NCBI GenBank assembly: GCA_963662645.2
Contig: OY759762.1
Span: 620,001 to 684,000 of the forward strand
DNA: 64,000 bases
Reading direction: 5' to 3'
From: Aldehydirespirator sp963662645
Lineage (GTDB): Bacteria > Actinomycetota > Acidimicrobiia > Acidimicrobiales > Aldehydirespiratoraceae
How positions within the stretch are numbered: position 1 is the stretch's first letter; each line of letters opens with the position of its first letter. The notes under the pieces were generated by a model. That model did no database searches. It worked only from the letters and a program-made list of their open reading frames with translations, and was not told where the DNA came from. Below are positions 43,437 to 51,278 of the stretch, in pieces. The position numbers and the translations under genes are program-made.

Positions 43437-44351
43437 CTAGCCGGACGATGGGGCGGGCAGGTCCTGCTCGACTGTGAGTGTCGGCGCGAACATGTCGCCG
43501 AGTTCTTCAAGCCGGTCCAGCACTTCAGGGGCGGTGAACGTCAGCGGTTCGCCGTCGGCGCCGTCCGACACCTCGTCCCACGTGATCGGGGCGGAGGCCG
43601 TCGGGCGATCGAGCCCTCGCAGCGAGTAGGGGGCGATGGTGGTCTTGAAGCGGGCGTTCTGGCTCCAGTCAATGAACACCTTCTGAGGCCGGAGGCTGCG
43701 CTTCATCACCGACACCACCAATTCGGGCAGTCGCTTCTCGAGCAGTTGGGCCACCGCCAGGGCGAAGCCGGCGGCGTGGTCGTGGGAGTGGGGCCGGTTG
43801 AGGGGCACGTAGATCTGCATTCCCTTGCTGCCCGACGTCTTGGCCCAACCGGCCAGGCGGACCGACTCCAGGATGTCGCGGACGTGCAGGGCCACCCGAC
43901 AGCACTCGATGATGGTGGCCGGCTTGCCCGGATCGAGGTCGAACACAACCATGGTGGGCGAGTCGAGGTCGCCGCAGCGCGCCATCGGGGCGTGGAGCTC
44001 CAGCGCGGCCAGATTGGCCGACCACGCCAGCGCGGCTACCGAGTCGAGCCGGCAGTATTCGATCGGCCCTCCCCTGTCGCCGGGACCCCTGCAGGTGCCG
44101 ACCCAGTCGGGACGGTGCTTGGGGCAGCGCTTCTCGAAGAACGAGGACGCGGTCACGCCGTCGGGCCAGCGCCGCAGGGTCACTCCCCGGTCACCGACGT
44201 GGGGCAGCATCGCCGGCGCGACCCTAACGTAGTAGTCGATCACCTGTGCCTTGGTGAACCCGGTCAGCGGGTACATCACCTTGTCGAGGTTGCTGACCAA
44301 CAGCCGGCGGCCATCCACGGTTACCGGCACACGCTCGGGTGCGCTCACCAC
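43437..44351 (-). CDS. ligD: LigD-type NHEJ polymerase/primase domain protein
   Basis: The 304-residue stand-alone protein has the archaeo-eukaryotic primase fold of LigD Pol: DKVMYPLTGFTKAQVIDYYVRVAP, TLRRWPDG, FFEKRCPKH, the metal motif FDLDPG, SGSKGMQIYVPL, and DWSQNARFKTTIAPYSLR. It fills gaps and adds nucleotides at double-strand-break ends with Ku. No ligase or phosphoesterase domain is fused. It lies directly downstream of ku on the same strand. Confidence 0.9.
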   Translation of the reverse strand: MVSAPERVPVTVDGRRLLVSNLDKVMYPLTGFTKAQVIDYYVRVAPAMLPHVGDRGVTLRRWPDGVTASSFFEKRCPKHRPDWVGTCRGPGDRGGPIEYCRLDSVAALAWSANLAALELHAPMARCGDLDSPTMVVFDLDPGKPATIIECCRVALHVRDILESVRLAGWAKTSGSKGMQIYVPLNRPHSHDHAAGFALAVAQLLEKRLPELVVSVMKRSLRPQKVFIDWSQNARFKTTIAPYSLRGLDRPTASAPITWDEVSDGADGEPLTFTAPEVLDRLEELGDMFAPTLTVEQDLPAPSSG

Positions 44352-44380
44352 TCGAACCTACCCTGTGACCCACCCCCGTC

Positions 44381-44454
44381 CGCCGCGCCCACCGGCCGCC
44401 CAGGGACTGCCACCCGCCCCCGTTCGCCGCGCCCACCGGCCGCCCAGGGACTGC
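44381..44454. repeat. 44-bp tandem duplication between ku and ligD
   Basis: CGCCGCGCCCACCGGCCGCC followed by CAGGGACTGC occurs at 44381-44410 and 44425-44454, a period of 44 bp. The second copy runs to the ku stop codon, so the duplication created the spacer between the two genes. Confidence 0.7.
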
Positions 44455-45362
44455 TAGGCCGACTTGCGGATCTTTGCCGGTTCCTCCGGCTCGGGTTCAG
44501 GATCCGCGGTGCCGGCCGGATCCGGCGCAGCGGCGGCGTCCACGGCGGCCTTGCCTGTGGCTGGGTGGCGCTGGCGGGCCTGTTTGGCCGCGGCCACTGA
44601 GGCTTCCAGCGCGGCCATCAGGTCCACGACGGTGTCCGACGCGGGCGCCGACAGTGCCACCGTGGTCGCCGCCTCGCCCGCGGCCTTCCGCTCGATCAGC
44701 TCCAGCACCGCCTCCCGGTAGGAGTCGGCGTAGCGGCCCGGCTCGAAGTCGGCCTCGAGGGCCGCGATGAGCTGGCGGGCCATGGCCGTCTCCCGCTCCT
44801 CCACCGCGATGTCGCCGAGCCCGTCGAAACCGTCGATCTCGTCCGGTGCGACCAGCTCGTCGGAATAGACCATGGTCGACAGCATCAGCCGCCCGTCGAC
44901 GGGGCGGATGGCGGCCAGGTGCTGCTTGGAGCGCATCACGAAGCCGCAGATGGCCACCTTGTCGGCCTCACCCATGGCCTCGGCCAGCAGCTTGTAGGGC
45001 TTGGCTGCGGCCTCCTCGGGCACCAGGTGATAGGCGCTGTCGTAGAAGACGGGGTCGATGTCGGCAAGGTCGATGAAGGCGTCGATGTCGATGGTGCGGG
45101 CTGCAACCGGGGCCAGCTCGTCCAGTTCGCGGTCGGTGACGGTGACGTAGTCGCCCGACGGCATCTCGTAGCCCTTGACGATCCGCTCGGCCGGCAGCTC
45201 CGAGCCGTCGGCCGACGACACCTTCTTGTAGCGCACCCGGGCCCCCGTCTCGGCGTCGAGCTGGTTGAAGCGCACGTTCTTGCGGCTGACCGCGCTGAAG
45301 AGCTGCACGGGAATCGTCACCAGCCCGAAGCTGATCGATCCCTTCCAGATCACTCTCGGCAC
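44454..45362 (-). CDS. ku: Ku DNA-end-binding protein of bacterial NHEJ
   Basis: The 302-residue protein starts VIWKGSISFGLVTIPVQLFSAV, the standard bacterial Ku opening. It continues with VRFNQLD, YEMPSGDYVTVTDRELDELAP, DPVFYDSAYHLVPEE and CGFVMRSKQHLAAIRPVDGRLMLSTM. It forms a homodimeric ring on broken DNA and recruits the polymerase encoded downstream. GTG 45362 is chosen: GAGGAGG lies six bases before it, while codons further upstream lie in repeat DNA. The C-terminal tail is Pro/Glu-rich and ends KIRKSA. Confidence 0.93.
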   Translation of the reverse strand: MPRVIWKGSISFGLVTIPVQLFSAVSRKNVRFNQLDAETGARVRYKKVSSADGSELPAERIVKGYEMPSGDYVTVTDRELDELAPVAARTIDIDAFIDLADIDPVFYDSAYHLVPEEAAAKPYKLLAEAMGEADKVAICGFVMRSKQHLAAIRPVDGRLMLSTMVYSDELVAPDEIDGFDGLGDIAVEERETAMARQLIAALEADFEPGRYADSYREAVLELIERKAAGEAATTVALSAPASDTVVDLMAALEASVAAAKQARQRHPATGKAAVDAAAAPDPAGTADPEPEPEEPAKIRKSA

Positions 45363-45453
45363 TACCGGCCTCCTCGCGTCGGCCCGAGCCCGGCGTAGCC
45401 GGGGCCCGGCGCACAGGCCTCCGCACCGCCCAGCTGAGTCTACGGCTTGTCGG

Positions 45454-45625
45454 CCCACTCCGCCCCGCTCACGGACCGCCCGGGCCCCGCACCCCGCCCA
45501 CTCCGCCCCGCTCACGGACCGCCCGGGCCCCGCACCCCGCCCACTCCGCCCCGCTCACGGACCGCCCGGGCCCCGCACCCCGCCCACTCCGCCCCGCTCA
45601 CGGACCGCCCGGGCCGGGGCCTCGC
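45454..45625. repeat. Four tandem 43-bp GC-rich units upstream of ku
   Basis: Units starting CCCACTCCGCCCCGCTCACG at 45454, 45497, 45540 and 45583 (the last incomplete) are virtually identical, with a 43-bp period. They contain CCGCTCACGGACCGC, related to the dispersed repeat core. There are no unique spacers, so this is not a CRISPR. The array fills the gap between ku and the membrane-protein stop at 45658. Confidence 0.85.
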
Positions 45626-45657
45626 TGTCACTGCGACGCGGCCCCGCCCGCTCGGCC

Positions 45658-46512
45658 TCAGGGGGTCAGCAGGATGCGGGCGACCAGGTCCTGGCCGAAG
45701 GCGGTGACGATGGCCAGGTACACCAGGCCGGTGGCCGCCATCACCGCTGAGTACTGGCGCTCGCGCAGCGCGGCCCGGGCCACCCCCACGAGCAGGATGG
45801 TCGTGGCCGCGCAGGCGATCCAGAACCAGCCGAGCAGACCGTTGTAGCCGTCGTCGATGGTTCCGTTGAGCACCGAGGCCATGCCGGTGGGCCACAGCAT
45901 CACCACCACCGACGGCACCCACAACACAGCCGCGGCCCGCAACATCTCCAGCAGCGGCCCCCGCGCCAGTCCGGGCTGCACCAGGTACCAGTGACCCAGC
46001 AGCATGGCGCTGGTAACCGCGCCGACGAACAGGGCCCCCACCAACGTTCGGGCGACGGCAAGACCCGTCGGCCCGGCCGCCGCCAAGGCCCCCAACAGGA
46101 CCGCGGCCAGACCCACGGACGCCGCAACAAGATCCAGCGCGGGCGGGAACTCCGGCGCGTCGGGATCGAAGCGGCCTTCGGCCCTATCGATGCCGGTCAT
46201 CTCGGCCACCCTGGCAGACCGACGTTCGACCCCCGCTCGCTGAACCCTCGTGCCAGCCGAGCGTCGGGTTACCGACACCACGCCGGCAACCAGCCCCGCG
46301 CAAACGAAGGCCATAGTGGCTGCCTCCCGGCTCCACGTCGGCTCGGACAGGAACGCGGCGACCAGAGAACCGGCGGCCAGCGCCAGGAATATGCCCCTCA
46401 TCAGCCAGCCATAGCCGAGTCCCACCTCGCGGCGGCGGGTGGTGACCCACAGGAAGAACCACCCGCCCGCGGCCCAGCCCACCAGCAGGGTGGCGGCTTC
46501 GAGTTCGACCAC
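45658..46512 (-). CDS. Polytopic membrane protein of unknown function
   Basis: The 284-residue protein has about eight hydrophobic helices, beginning ATLLVGWAAGGWFFLWVTTRRREVG. A 45-residue polar loop (RSAGTRVQRAG...DRAEGRFDPDAPEFP) divides three N-terminal helices from five C-terminal ones. GHWYLVQPGLARGPLLEMLRA in the fifth segment is its most conserved-looking part. Related unannotated proteins occur in other actinobacteria. Nothing indicates a substrate. Confidence 0.65.
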   Translation of the reverse strand: MVELEAATLLVGWAAGGWFFLWVTTRRREVGLGYGWLMRGIFLALAAGSLVAAFLSEPTWSREAATMAFVCAGLVAGVVSVTRRSAGTRVQRAGVERRSARVAEMTGIDRAEGRFDPDAPEFPPALDLVAASVGLAAVLLGALAAAGPTGLAVARTLVGALFVGAVTSAMLLGHWYLVQPGLARGPLLEMLRAAAVLWVPSVVVMLWPTGMASVLNGTIDDGYNGLLGWFWIACAATTILLVGVARAALRERQYSAVMAATGLVYLAIVTAFGQDLVARILLTP

Positions 46513-46596
46513 GGAGCCGACCCCTGCCGCTCAGACGGCCGCGGCCGATGCCGTGGCGGCGGCAGATACGGTCATCGCGAGCCGGACTCGGGCCTC

Positions 46597-47700
46597 TCAG
46601 GCGACGACGGCCAGGCGGTGGTCGGCGCGGTTGAGCGGGTCGGGGCCGGCAGGCGACGCGGCCACGATGTCCTCCAAGCGGGCCCCCCACCGGCCGGGCA
46701 CGTAGATCCCCGGCTCCACCGAGAAGGCGTTGCCGGCCTCCAGCGGCGTGCCGTTGCCCTCCACGATGTAGGGGTCCTCGTGGGCCTCGGTCCCGATTCC
46801 GTGGCCGGTGCGGTGCACGAAGTAGTCGCCGTAACCGGCAGCGGCGATGATCGAGCGCGCCGCCCGGTCCACATCCTGGGCGGGAGTGCCCACTCTGGCG
46901 GCGGAGACGCCCTCCGCCTGCGCCTCGAGCAGCACGTCGTAGAGCTCCACGAACTTCGGAGGCGGTTCGCCGGTGTACACGCAGCGGGTGATGTCGGAGC
47001 AGTACCCGACGCCGTCGTCGCCCACCATCGTGCCGCCGAAGTCGCACAGCACGACCTCGTCCGCGCCTATCGCTTTCGATCCGGGCTCGTGATGCGGGCT
47101 GGCCGCGTTGGCGCCGGCCGCCACGATGGCGAAGTTCACCCGGTCGTGGCCCTCGGCCAGGATCTGGCGACCCAACTCGGCCGAAACCTCGGCCTCGGTC
47201 CGTCCCACCAGGTCGATCTCGCCCCGCTGGAGCCGGCCCGCGATCCGGTCCACGGCGGCGCCCGCGGCCCGCAGACGCTCGATCTCGTCGGGGGTCTTCA
47301 CCGAGCGGATGGGGGCGGTCACCTCCGAGCCCCGCCTCCACGCCGCGTCCGGCATGGCCCCCATCAACTCCACCAGGAACCGCGACCACATGTGGTCGCC
47401 CACCGCGGCCACCGCCGCCGCTCCGGCCAAGCCGGCCACGATGTCCACCGGATCCTCGGTCTCGTCCCAGGGACGCATCCCGAACACGTCGGGACGCTCC
47501 ACCACCCGGGGAGCCTCCATGCGGGGCACGACCAGGGTGGCGGCGCCGTCGCGGGGCACGACCAGCATGGTGAGCCGCTCCAGCGGCATGGCCTCATATC
47601 CGCAGAAGTACGGCAGGTCCGCCCCAACCGAGAGCAACAGCACGTCGACGCCCTGCTCAGCCATCAGTGCCCGGGCCCCGTCCAGCCGATCGGCGAACAC
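46597..47700 (-). CDS. M24 family metallopeptidase (Xaa-Pro dipeptidase/aminopeptidase)
   Basis: The 367-residue protein has an N-terminal creatinase-like domain and a C-terminal pita-bread domain. Metal ligands appear in VLCDFGGTMVGDDGVGYCSDITR, HRTGHGIGTEAHEDP, FSVEPGIY and RLEDIV. It should cleave peptide bonds next to proline. It lies 10 bp downstream of the lipB-lipA fusion on the same strand and may be cotranscribed with it, though no functional link is evident. Confidence 0.9.
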   Translation of the reverse strand: MFADRLDGARALMAEQGVDVLLLSVGADLPYFCGYEAMPLERLTMLVVPRDGAATLVVPRMEAPRVVERPDVFGMRPWDETEDPVDIVAGLAGAAAVAAVGDHMWSRFLVELMGAMPDAAWRRGSEVTAPIRSVKTPDEIERLRAAGAAVDRIAGRLQRGEIDLVGRTEAEVSAELGRQILAEGHDRVNFAIVAAGANAASPHHEPGSKAIGADEVVLCDFGGTMVGDDGVGYCSDITRCVYTGEPPPKFVELYDVLLEAQAEGVSAARVGTPAQDVDRAARSIIAAAGYGDYFVHRTGHGIGTEAHEDPYIVEGNGTPLEAGNAFSVEPGIYVPGRWGARLEDIVAASPAGPDPLNRADHRLAVVA

Positions 47701-47710
47701 GGTGGGAACC

Positions 47711-49606
47711 CTAGGCTCGCTCCGCGCCGGCCGCGACGGCGGCGTCGGCGGCTTGGCGGGCGTGGTAGCTGGAGCGGGTCAGCGGCGAGGCCTCGACATG
47801 GCTGATGCCCATCGACTCGCCGATCTCCTTCCACCGGTCGAACGCCTCCGGCGGCCACCAGCGATCCACCGGGAGGTGGCGGGCGCTGGGACGCAGGTAT
47901 TGCCCGATGGTCACGATGTCGGTCCCGGCCGAGTGCAGATCGGCCAGGGTCTGGACCATCTCGTCGTGGGTCTCGCCCATGCCCGCGATGATCGAGGACT
48001 TGGTGGTCAGCCCGGCCGTCCTTGCCCGGGCCAGCACCGACAGGCTGCGGGCGTAGCCGGCCGACGGCCGCACCGCCCGCTGCAGACGGGCAACCGTTTC
48101 GATGTTGTGGTTGAGCACGTCGGGTCGGGCGTGGAACACCTTCTGCAGAGCGTCGGCCTCGCCGCCCAGGTCGCTGATCAGGGTCTCCACCCGGGCACCG
48201 GGCAGCCGGCGCCGTACTGCGGCCACCGTGTCGGCCACCGCGGCCGCGCCCCCGTCGGCCAGGTCGTCGCGGGCCACCATGGTCACAACGACGTGCTCGA
48301 GGCCCATCCGAGCCGCGGCCTCGGCCACCCGCTCAGGCTCTTCTATGTCTACGGGTCCGGGGCGGCGGGTGTCCACCAGGCAGAAGCCGCAGGCCCGGGT
48401 GCATCGCTCGCCCAGGATCATGAATGTCGCGGTTCCGTCGTTCCAGCACTCCGAGATGTTGGGGCAGCCGGCCTCCTCGCAGACCGTCACCAGGTCGAGG
48501 CCGCGCAGCGTTGAGCGAACATCGTGGAACGTCGGCCCGGTGCTGAGCGGCACTCGCATCCACTCCGGCTTGCGCGACCGGTACGGCACGGGGGCAGGCT
48601 CGTCGCCACCCTGCAGCCGGGCCTGCGCCAGCCGGCCTAGCAGCCGGGGCGAGGTCCCGTCACCGTTGCCGGCCGCAGCAGCGTCGTCTCCGGCCGCAGC
48701 AGCGTCGTCTCCGGCCGCAGCAGCGTCCCCTCCGGCTGGAGCGACGCCGGCGTTGCCCGCCGGTGAAGCCTCGCCTCCGACCGCAGTAGCCTCATCTCCG
48801 GCCCGAGCGACGCCGGCGTTGCCCGCCGGTGAAGCCTCGTCCGGCATGGCAACGGCCGCAGTTCCAGCCGGCTCCGCGCCGGCAACGGCCGCGGCACTGG
48901 GCGCTTCGCGGGTGAACTGGGCCAGGTCGGCCGGAGCCACCCGGTGGGCCACATCGGCCCGGTCGACGCGTCCGTGGGCACCCCAGAGTCCCGCGGCCCG
49001 CCGGGCCACGATGTCCACCACCTCCCGCATCGACACGTCGATTCCCTCGGCCGACAGCGATGTGACTCCCAGGCCGGTAATCCCGCAGGGCACGATCCGG
49101 CTGAACCAGCTCAGGTCGGGATCGACGTTGAGCGCGAAGCCATGCATGGACCGGGCCCGCGACAACCTCACCCCGATGGCCGCGATCTTGCGGGGCCGCC
49201 AACCGTCGGGGTCCACCCACACCCCGGTATGGCGGTCGAGGCGTCCGGCTTCCAGGCCCAGATCGGCCAGCACGTCGATCAGAAGCTGTTCCACGCCGCC
49301 CACGTATGCGGCCGTGTCGGCCATCCCGCCGCCCCGCCGGCCGGGCACCGTCAGGATCGGATAGCCCACCAGCTGCCCGGGACCGTGGTAGGTGACCTCG
49401 CCGCCCCGGTCGGTCTCCACCACCGAGCCGCCCAGCGCCTCGACATCGACCAGCAGATGCTCACGCCGGCCCCGGCGGCCCAGCGTCACCACATGGGGGT
49501 GCTCGAGCAGGAGCAGATGGTCGTCGGCGGAGTAGCTGTGGAGGCGCCGTTGCAGGGCGAGAGCGTCGTCGTAGGCCACACGGCCAAGCCAGCGGATCCG
49601 CAGCAT
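47711..49606 (-). CDS. lipB-lipA: LipB-LipA fusion: octanoyltransferase joined to lipoyl synthase
   Basis: One uninterrupted 631-codon frame holds both lipoate enzymes. Residues 1 to about 220 are LipB: LLLLEHPHVVTLGRRG, GGEVTYHGPGQLVGYPI, catalytic Lys140 in RKIAAIGVRL and Cys174 in VPCGITGLG. Residues about 235-335 are an Ala/Gly/Glu linker with duplicated EASPAGNAGVA units and DAAAAGD triplets. Residues about 340-631 are LipA, with the auxiliary cluster CEEAGCPNISEC (376, 381, 387), the radical-SAM CTRACGFC (402, 406, 409) and the C-terminal RSSYHA. It should place octanoate on E2 and insert sulfur. ATG 49606 follows GAGGGG; 49633 is an alternative. Confidence 0.92.
   Translation of the reverse strand: MLRIRWLGRVAYDDALALQRRLHSYSADDHLLLLEHPHVVTLGRRGRREHLLVDVEALGGSVVETDRGGEVTYHGPGQLVGYPILTVPGRRGGGMADTAAYVGGVEQLLIDVLADLGLEAGRLDRHTGVWVDPDGWRPRKIAAIGVRLSRARSMHGFALNVDPDLSWFSRIVPCGITGLGVTSLSAEGIDVSMREVVDIVARRAAGLWGAHGRVDRADVAHRVAPADLAQFTREAPSAAAVAGAEPAGTAAVAMPDEASPAGNAGVARAGDEATAVGGEASPAGNAGVAPAGGDAAAAGDDAAAAGDDAAAAGNGDGTSPRLLGRLAQARLQGGDEPAPVPYRSRKPEWMRVPLSTGPTFHDVRSTLRGLDLVTVCEEAGCPNISECWNDGTATFMILGERCTRACGFCLVDTRRPGPVDIEEPERVAEAAARMGLEHVVVTMVARDDLADGGAAAVADTVAAVRRRLPGARVETLISDLGGEADALQKVFHARPDVLNHNIETVARLQRAVRPSAGYARSLSVLARARTAGLTTKSSIIAGMGETHDEMVQTLADLHSAGTDIVTIGQYLRPSARHLPVDRWWPPEAFDRWKEIGESMGISHVEASPLTRSSYHARQAADAAVAAGAERA
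48660..48850 (-). repeat. Coding repeats in the LipB-LipA linker
   Basis: Two 33-bp copies of CGACGCCGGCGTTGCCCGCC with flanks, and three to four copies of a GCAGCAGCGTC-TCTCCGGCC unit, encode the EASPAGNAGVA and DAAAAGD linker motifs. The frame is conserved across all units, which argues that the fusion is real and translated. Confidence 0.8.
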
Positions 49607-49676
49607 GGGCCCCTCAGCGGCCACCAGCGACATGCTCAGCGGACGCGCCGACTGGTGCCCGTGCCTAGCGGCGCGG

Positions 49677-49740
49677 CGTGGTGTTTCCCGCTCTTGTTCG
49701 CTTCGCTCACGGGCCGCTCGGGCCACGGCCCCGCTCGGAT
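49677..49740 (+). repeat. Dispersed intergenic repeat copy
   Basis: GTTTCCCGCTCTTGTTCGCT, then TCGCTCACGGGCCGCTCGGG and CCACGGCC, matches the copies at 18472 and 37560. It lies between the E2 gene stop and the lipB start. The rest of the 181-bp gap has no gene. Confidence 0.75.
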
Positions 49741-49787
49741 TCTCGCGCCACTGTTCACCAATCGCTTCCCTGTTCGCTCGGCCTCTC

Positions 49788-51269
49788 TCAGCGGATCTCA
49801 GCCTCCCAGTCGCGGGTCTCGATGAGCTCCTTGACCCGGTGAAGGAATGCTGCGGCGTAGGCGCCGTCGAAGGCTCGATGGTCCCAGGCCATGGCGAGCA
49901 CGCCCATCGAATGGATGGCGATGGACTCGTTGCCGTAGGAGTCGGTCACCACCACCGGCTTGCGAGACACCCCGTCGGTGCTGAGTATGGCGACCTGGGG
50001 CTGGTTGATGATCGGGAACTGCATCATCGTCCCGTACTGGCCTGCGTTGGTGAGGGTGAAGGTGCCGCCGGCCAGGTCGTCGGGCCCGAGCTTGCGGCTG
50101 CGGGCTCGGTTGGCCAGGTCCACTATGTCGCGGGCGATCTGGCGGAGTCGCTTGCCCTCCGCACCGTGGATCACCGGCGCCAGCAGGCCCTGGAAGTCGA
50201 TGTCCACGGCGATGGCGAGGTTGACGCCTGCGTGGACCACGAGCTCGTCCCCGCCGAAGCTGGCATTGAGGTGCGTGTAGTCGCGCAGGGCGTCGATCAC
50301 AGCCCGGGCGATGAAGGGCAGGTAGGTGAGGCTGAAGCCCTCCTCCGCCTTCCACGCCTGCTTGGCGGAGCGGCGGACCGACTCCACGCCCTCGTAGTCG
50401 ACCTCGATGGCCGTGAGCACGTGAGGCGACGTCTGCTTGGACATCACCATGTGCTCGGCGGTGCGCCTCCGGATGTTGTTGAGGGGCACCACGCTGTCAC
50501 CGCTGCGGACCACGACCGCGGGCACCGTCGATCGCCGGGTCCGGCGTGAGGGCTGGGCTTCATCTCCAGCAGGCGGGGGTGGAGGCTCAGCCGCAGCCGC
50601 AGCCTCGGCGACAGTCGGAGCCTCAGCGGCAGCTTCCGCCTCAGCCGGAGCCGCAGCCTCGGCGGCAGTCGGAGCCTCGGCAGACGCGCGGGCCCGTATT
50701 ACCTGCTCGACGTCAGAGCGGGTGATGCGGCCCCCGAGGCCAGTGCCGGTCAGCGTGGACGGATCGAGGTTGTTCTCGCTGATCAGGCGGCGCACGACTG
50801 GCGACAGCACGATCCCGGCCGCCCGCCGCGTCCCAGCGACTCTCGGCTCCTCCGACTCGGATGGCGTCTCAGCCGCTTCGGACGGTGGTTCGGCGGCGGC
50901 CGGCGGTGCCACCGGTTCGGGCACCGGCTCGGCAGCCGGCGGCGTCACGACTTCCTGCACCGGCTCGGCGATCGGCGGTGTCACCACCTCCTGCACCGGC
51001 TCGGCAGGAGGCGGCTCGGCGGGCGGGGCCTCCCCGGCCTTGCCGACGCGGGCCAGGACCTGTCCGACCTCCACGAGGTCACCCTCATCAGCCAGGATCT
51101 CGGCCACCACACCGGCCACCGGCGAGGGCACCTCGGTGTCGACCTTGTCGGTGGAGACCTCGAAGAGTGCTTCGTCGAGGGCGACCTCGTCGCCGACCTG
51201 CTTGAACCATCGGGTGATGGTCCCCTCGGTGACCGTCTCTCCCAGTTGCGGCATCGTGATGTCGGCCAT
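49788..51269 (-). CDS. Dihydrolipoamide acyltransferase (E2) of a 2-oxoacid dehydrogenase complex
   Basis: The 493-residue protein has one lipoyl domain with the modified Lys42 in EVSTDKVDTEV, a long Pro/Ala/Glu linker with VQEVVTPP repeats, and a peripheral-subunit-binding domain (VLSPVVRRLISENNLDPSTLTGTGLGGRITRSDVEQ). The acyltransferase domain ends in DHRAFDGAYAAAF, with catalytic His464 and Asp468. In this class the product is the E2 of pyruvate or 2-oxoglutarate dehydrogenase; aceE at 56.8 kb makes a pyruvate complex plausible. It lies 9 bp downstream of lpd. Confidence 0.92.
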   Translation of the reverse strand: MADITMPQLGETVTEGTITRWFKQVGDEVALDEALFEVSTDKVDTEVPSPVAGVVAEILADEGDLVEVGQVLARVGKAGEAPPAEPPPAEPVQEVVTPPIAEPVQEVVTPPAAEPVPEPVAPPAAAEPPSEAAETPSESEEPRVAGTRRAAGIVLSPVVRRLISENNLDPSTLTGTGLGGRITRSDVEQVIRARASAEAPTAAEAAAPAEAEAAAEAPTVAEAAAAAEPPPPPAGDEAQPSRRTRRSTVPAVVVRSGDSVVPLNNIRRRTAEHMVMSKQTSPHVLTAIEVDYEGVESVRRSAKQAWKAEEGFSLTYLPFIARAVIDALRDYTHLNASFGGDELVVHAGVNLAIAVDIDFQGLLAPVIHGAEGKRLRQIARDIVDLANRARSRKLGPDDLAGGTFTLTNAGQYGTMMQFPIINQPQVAILSTDGVSRKPVVVTDSYGNESIAIHSMGVLAMAWDHRAFDGAYAAAFLHRVKELIETRDWEAEIR

Positions 51270-51278
51270 CAGCAGTCC

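Noticed and set aside
45454..45625. CRISPR array
   Set aside because: The 43-bp units are contiguous with no unique spacers, and no cas genes are nearby.
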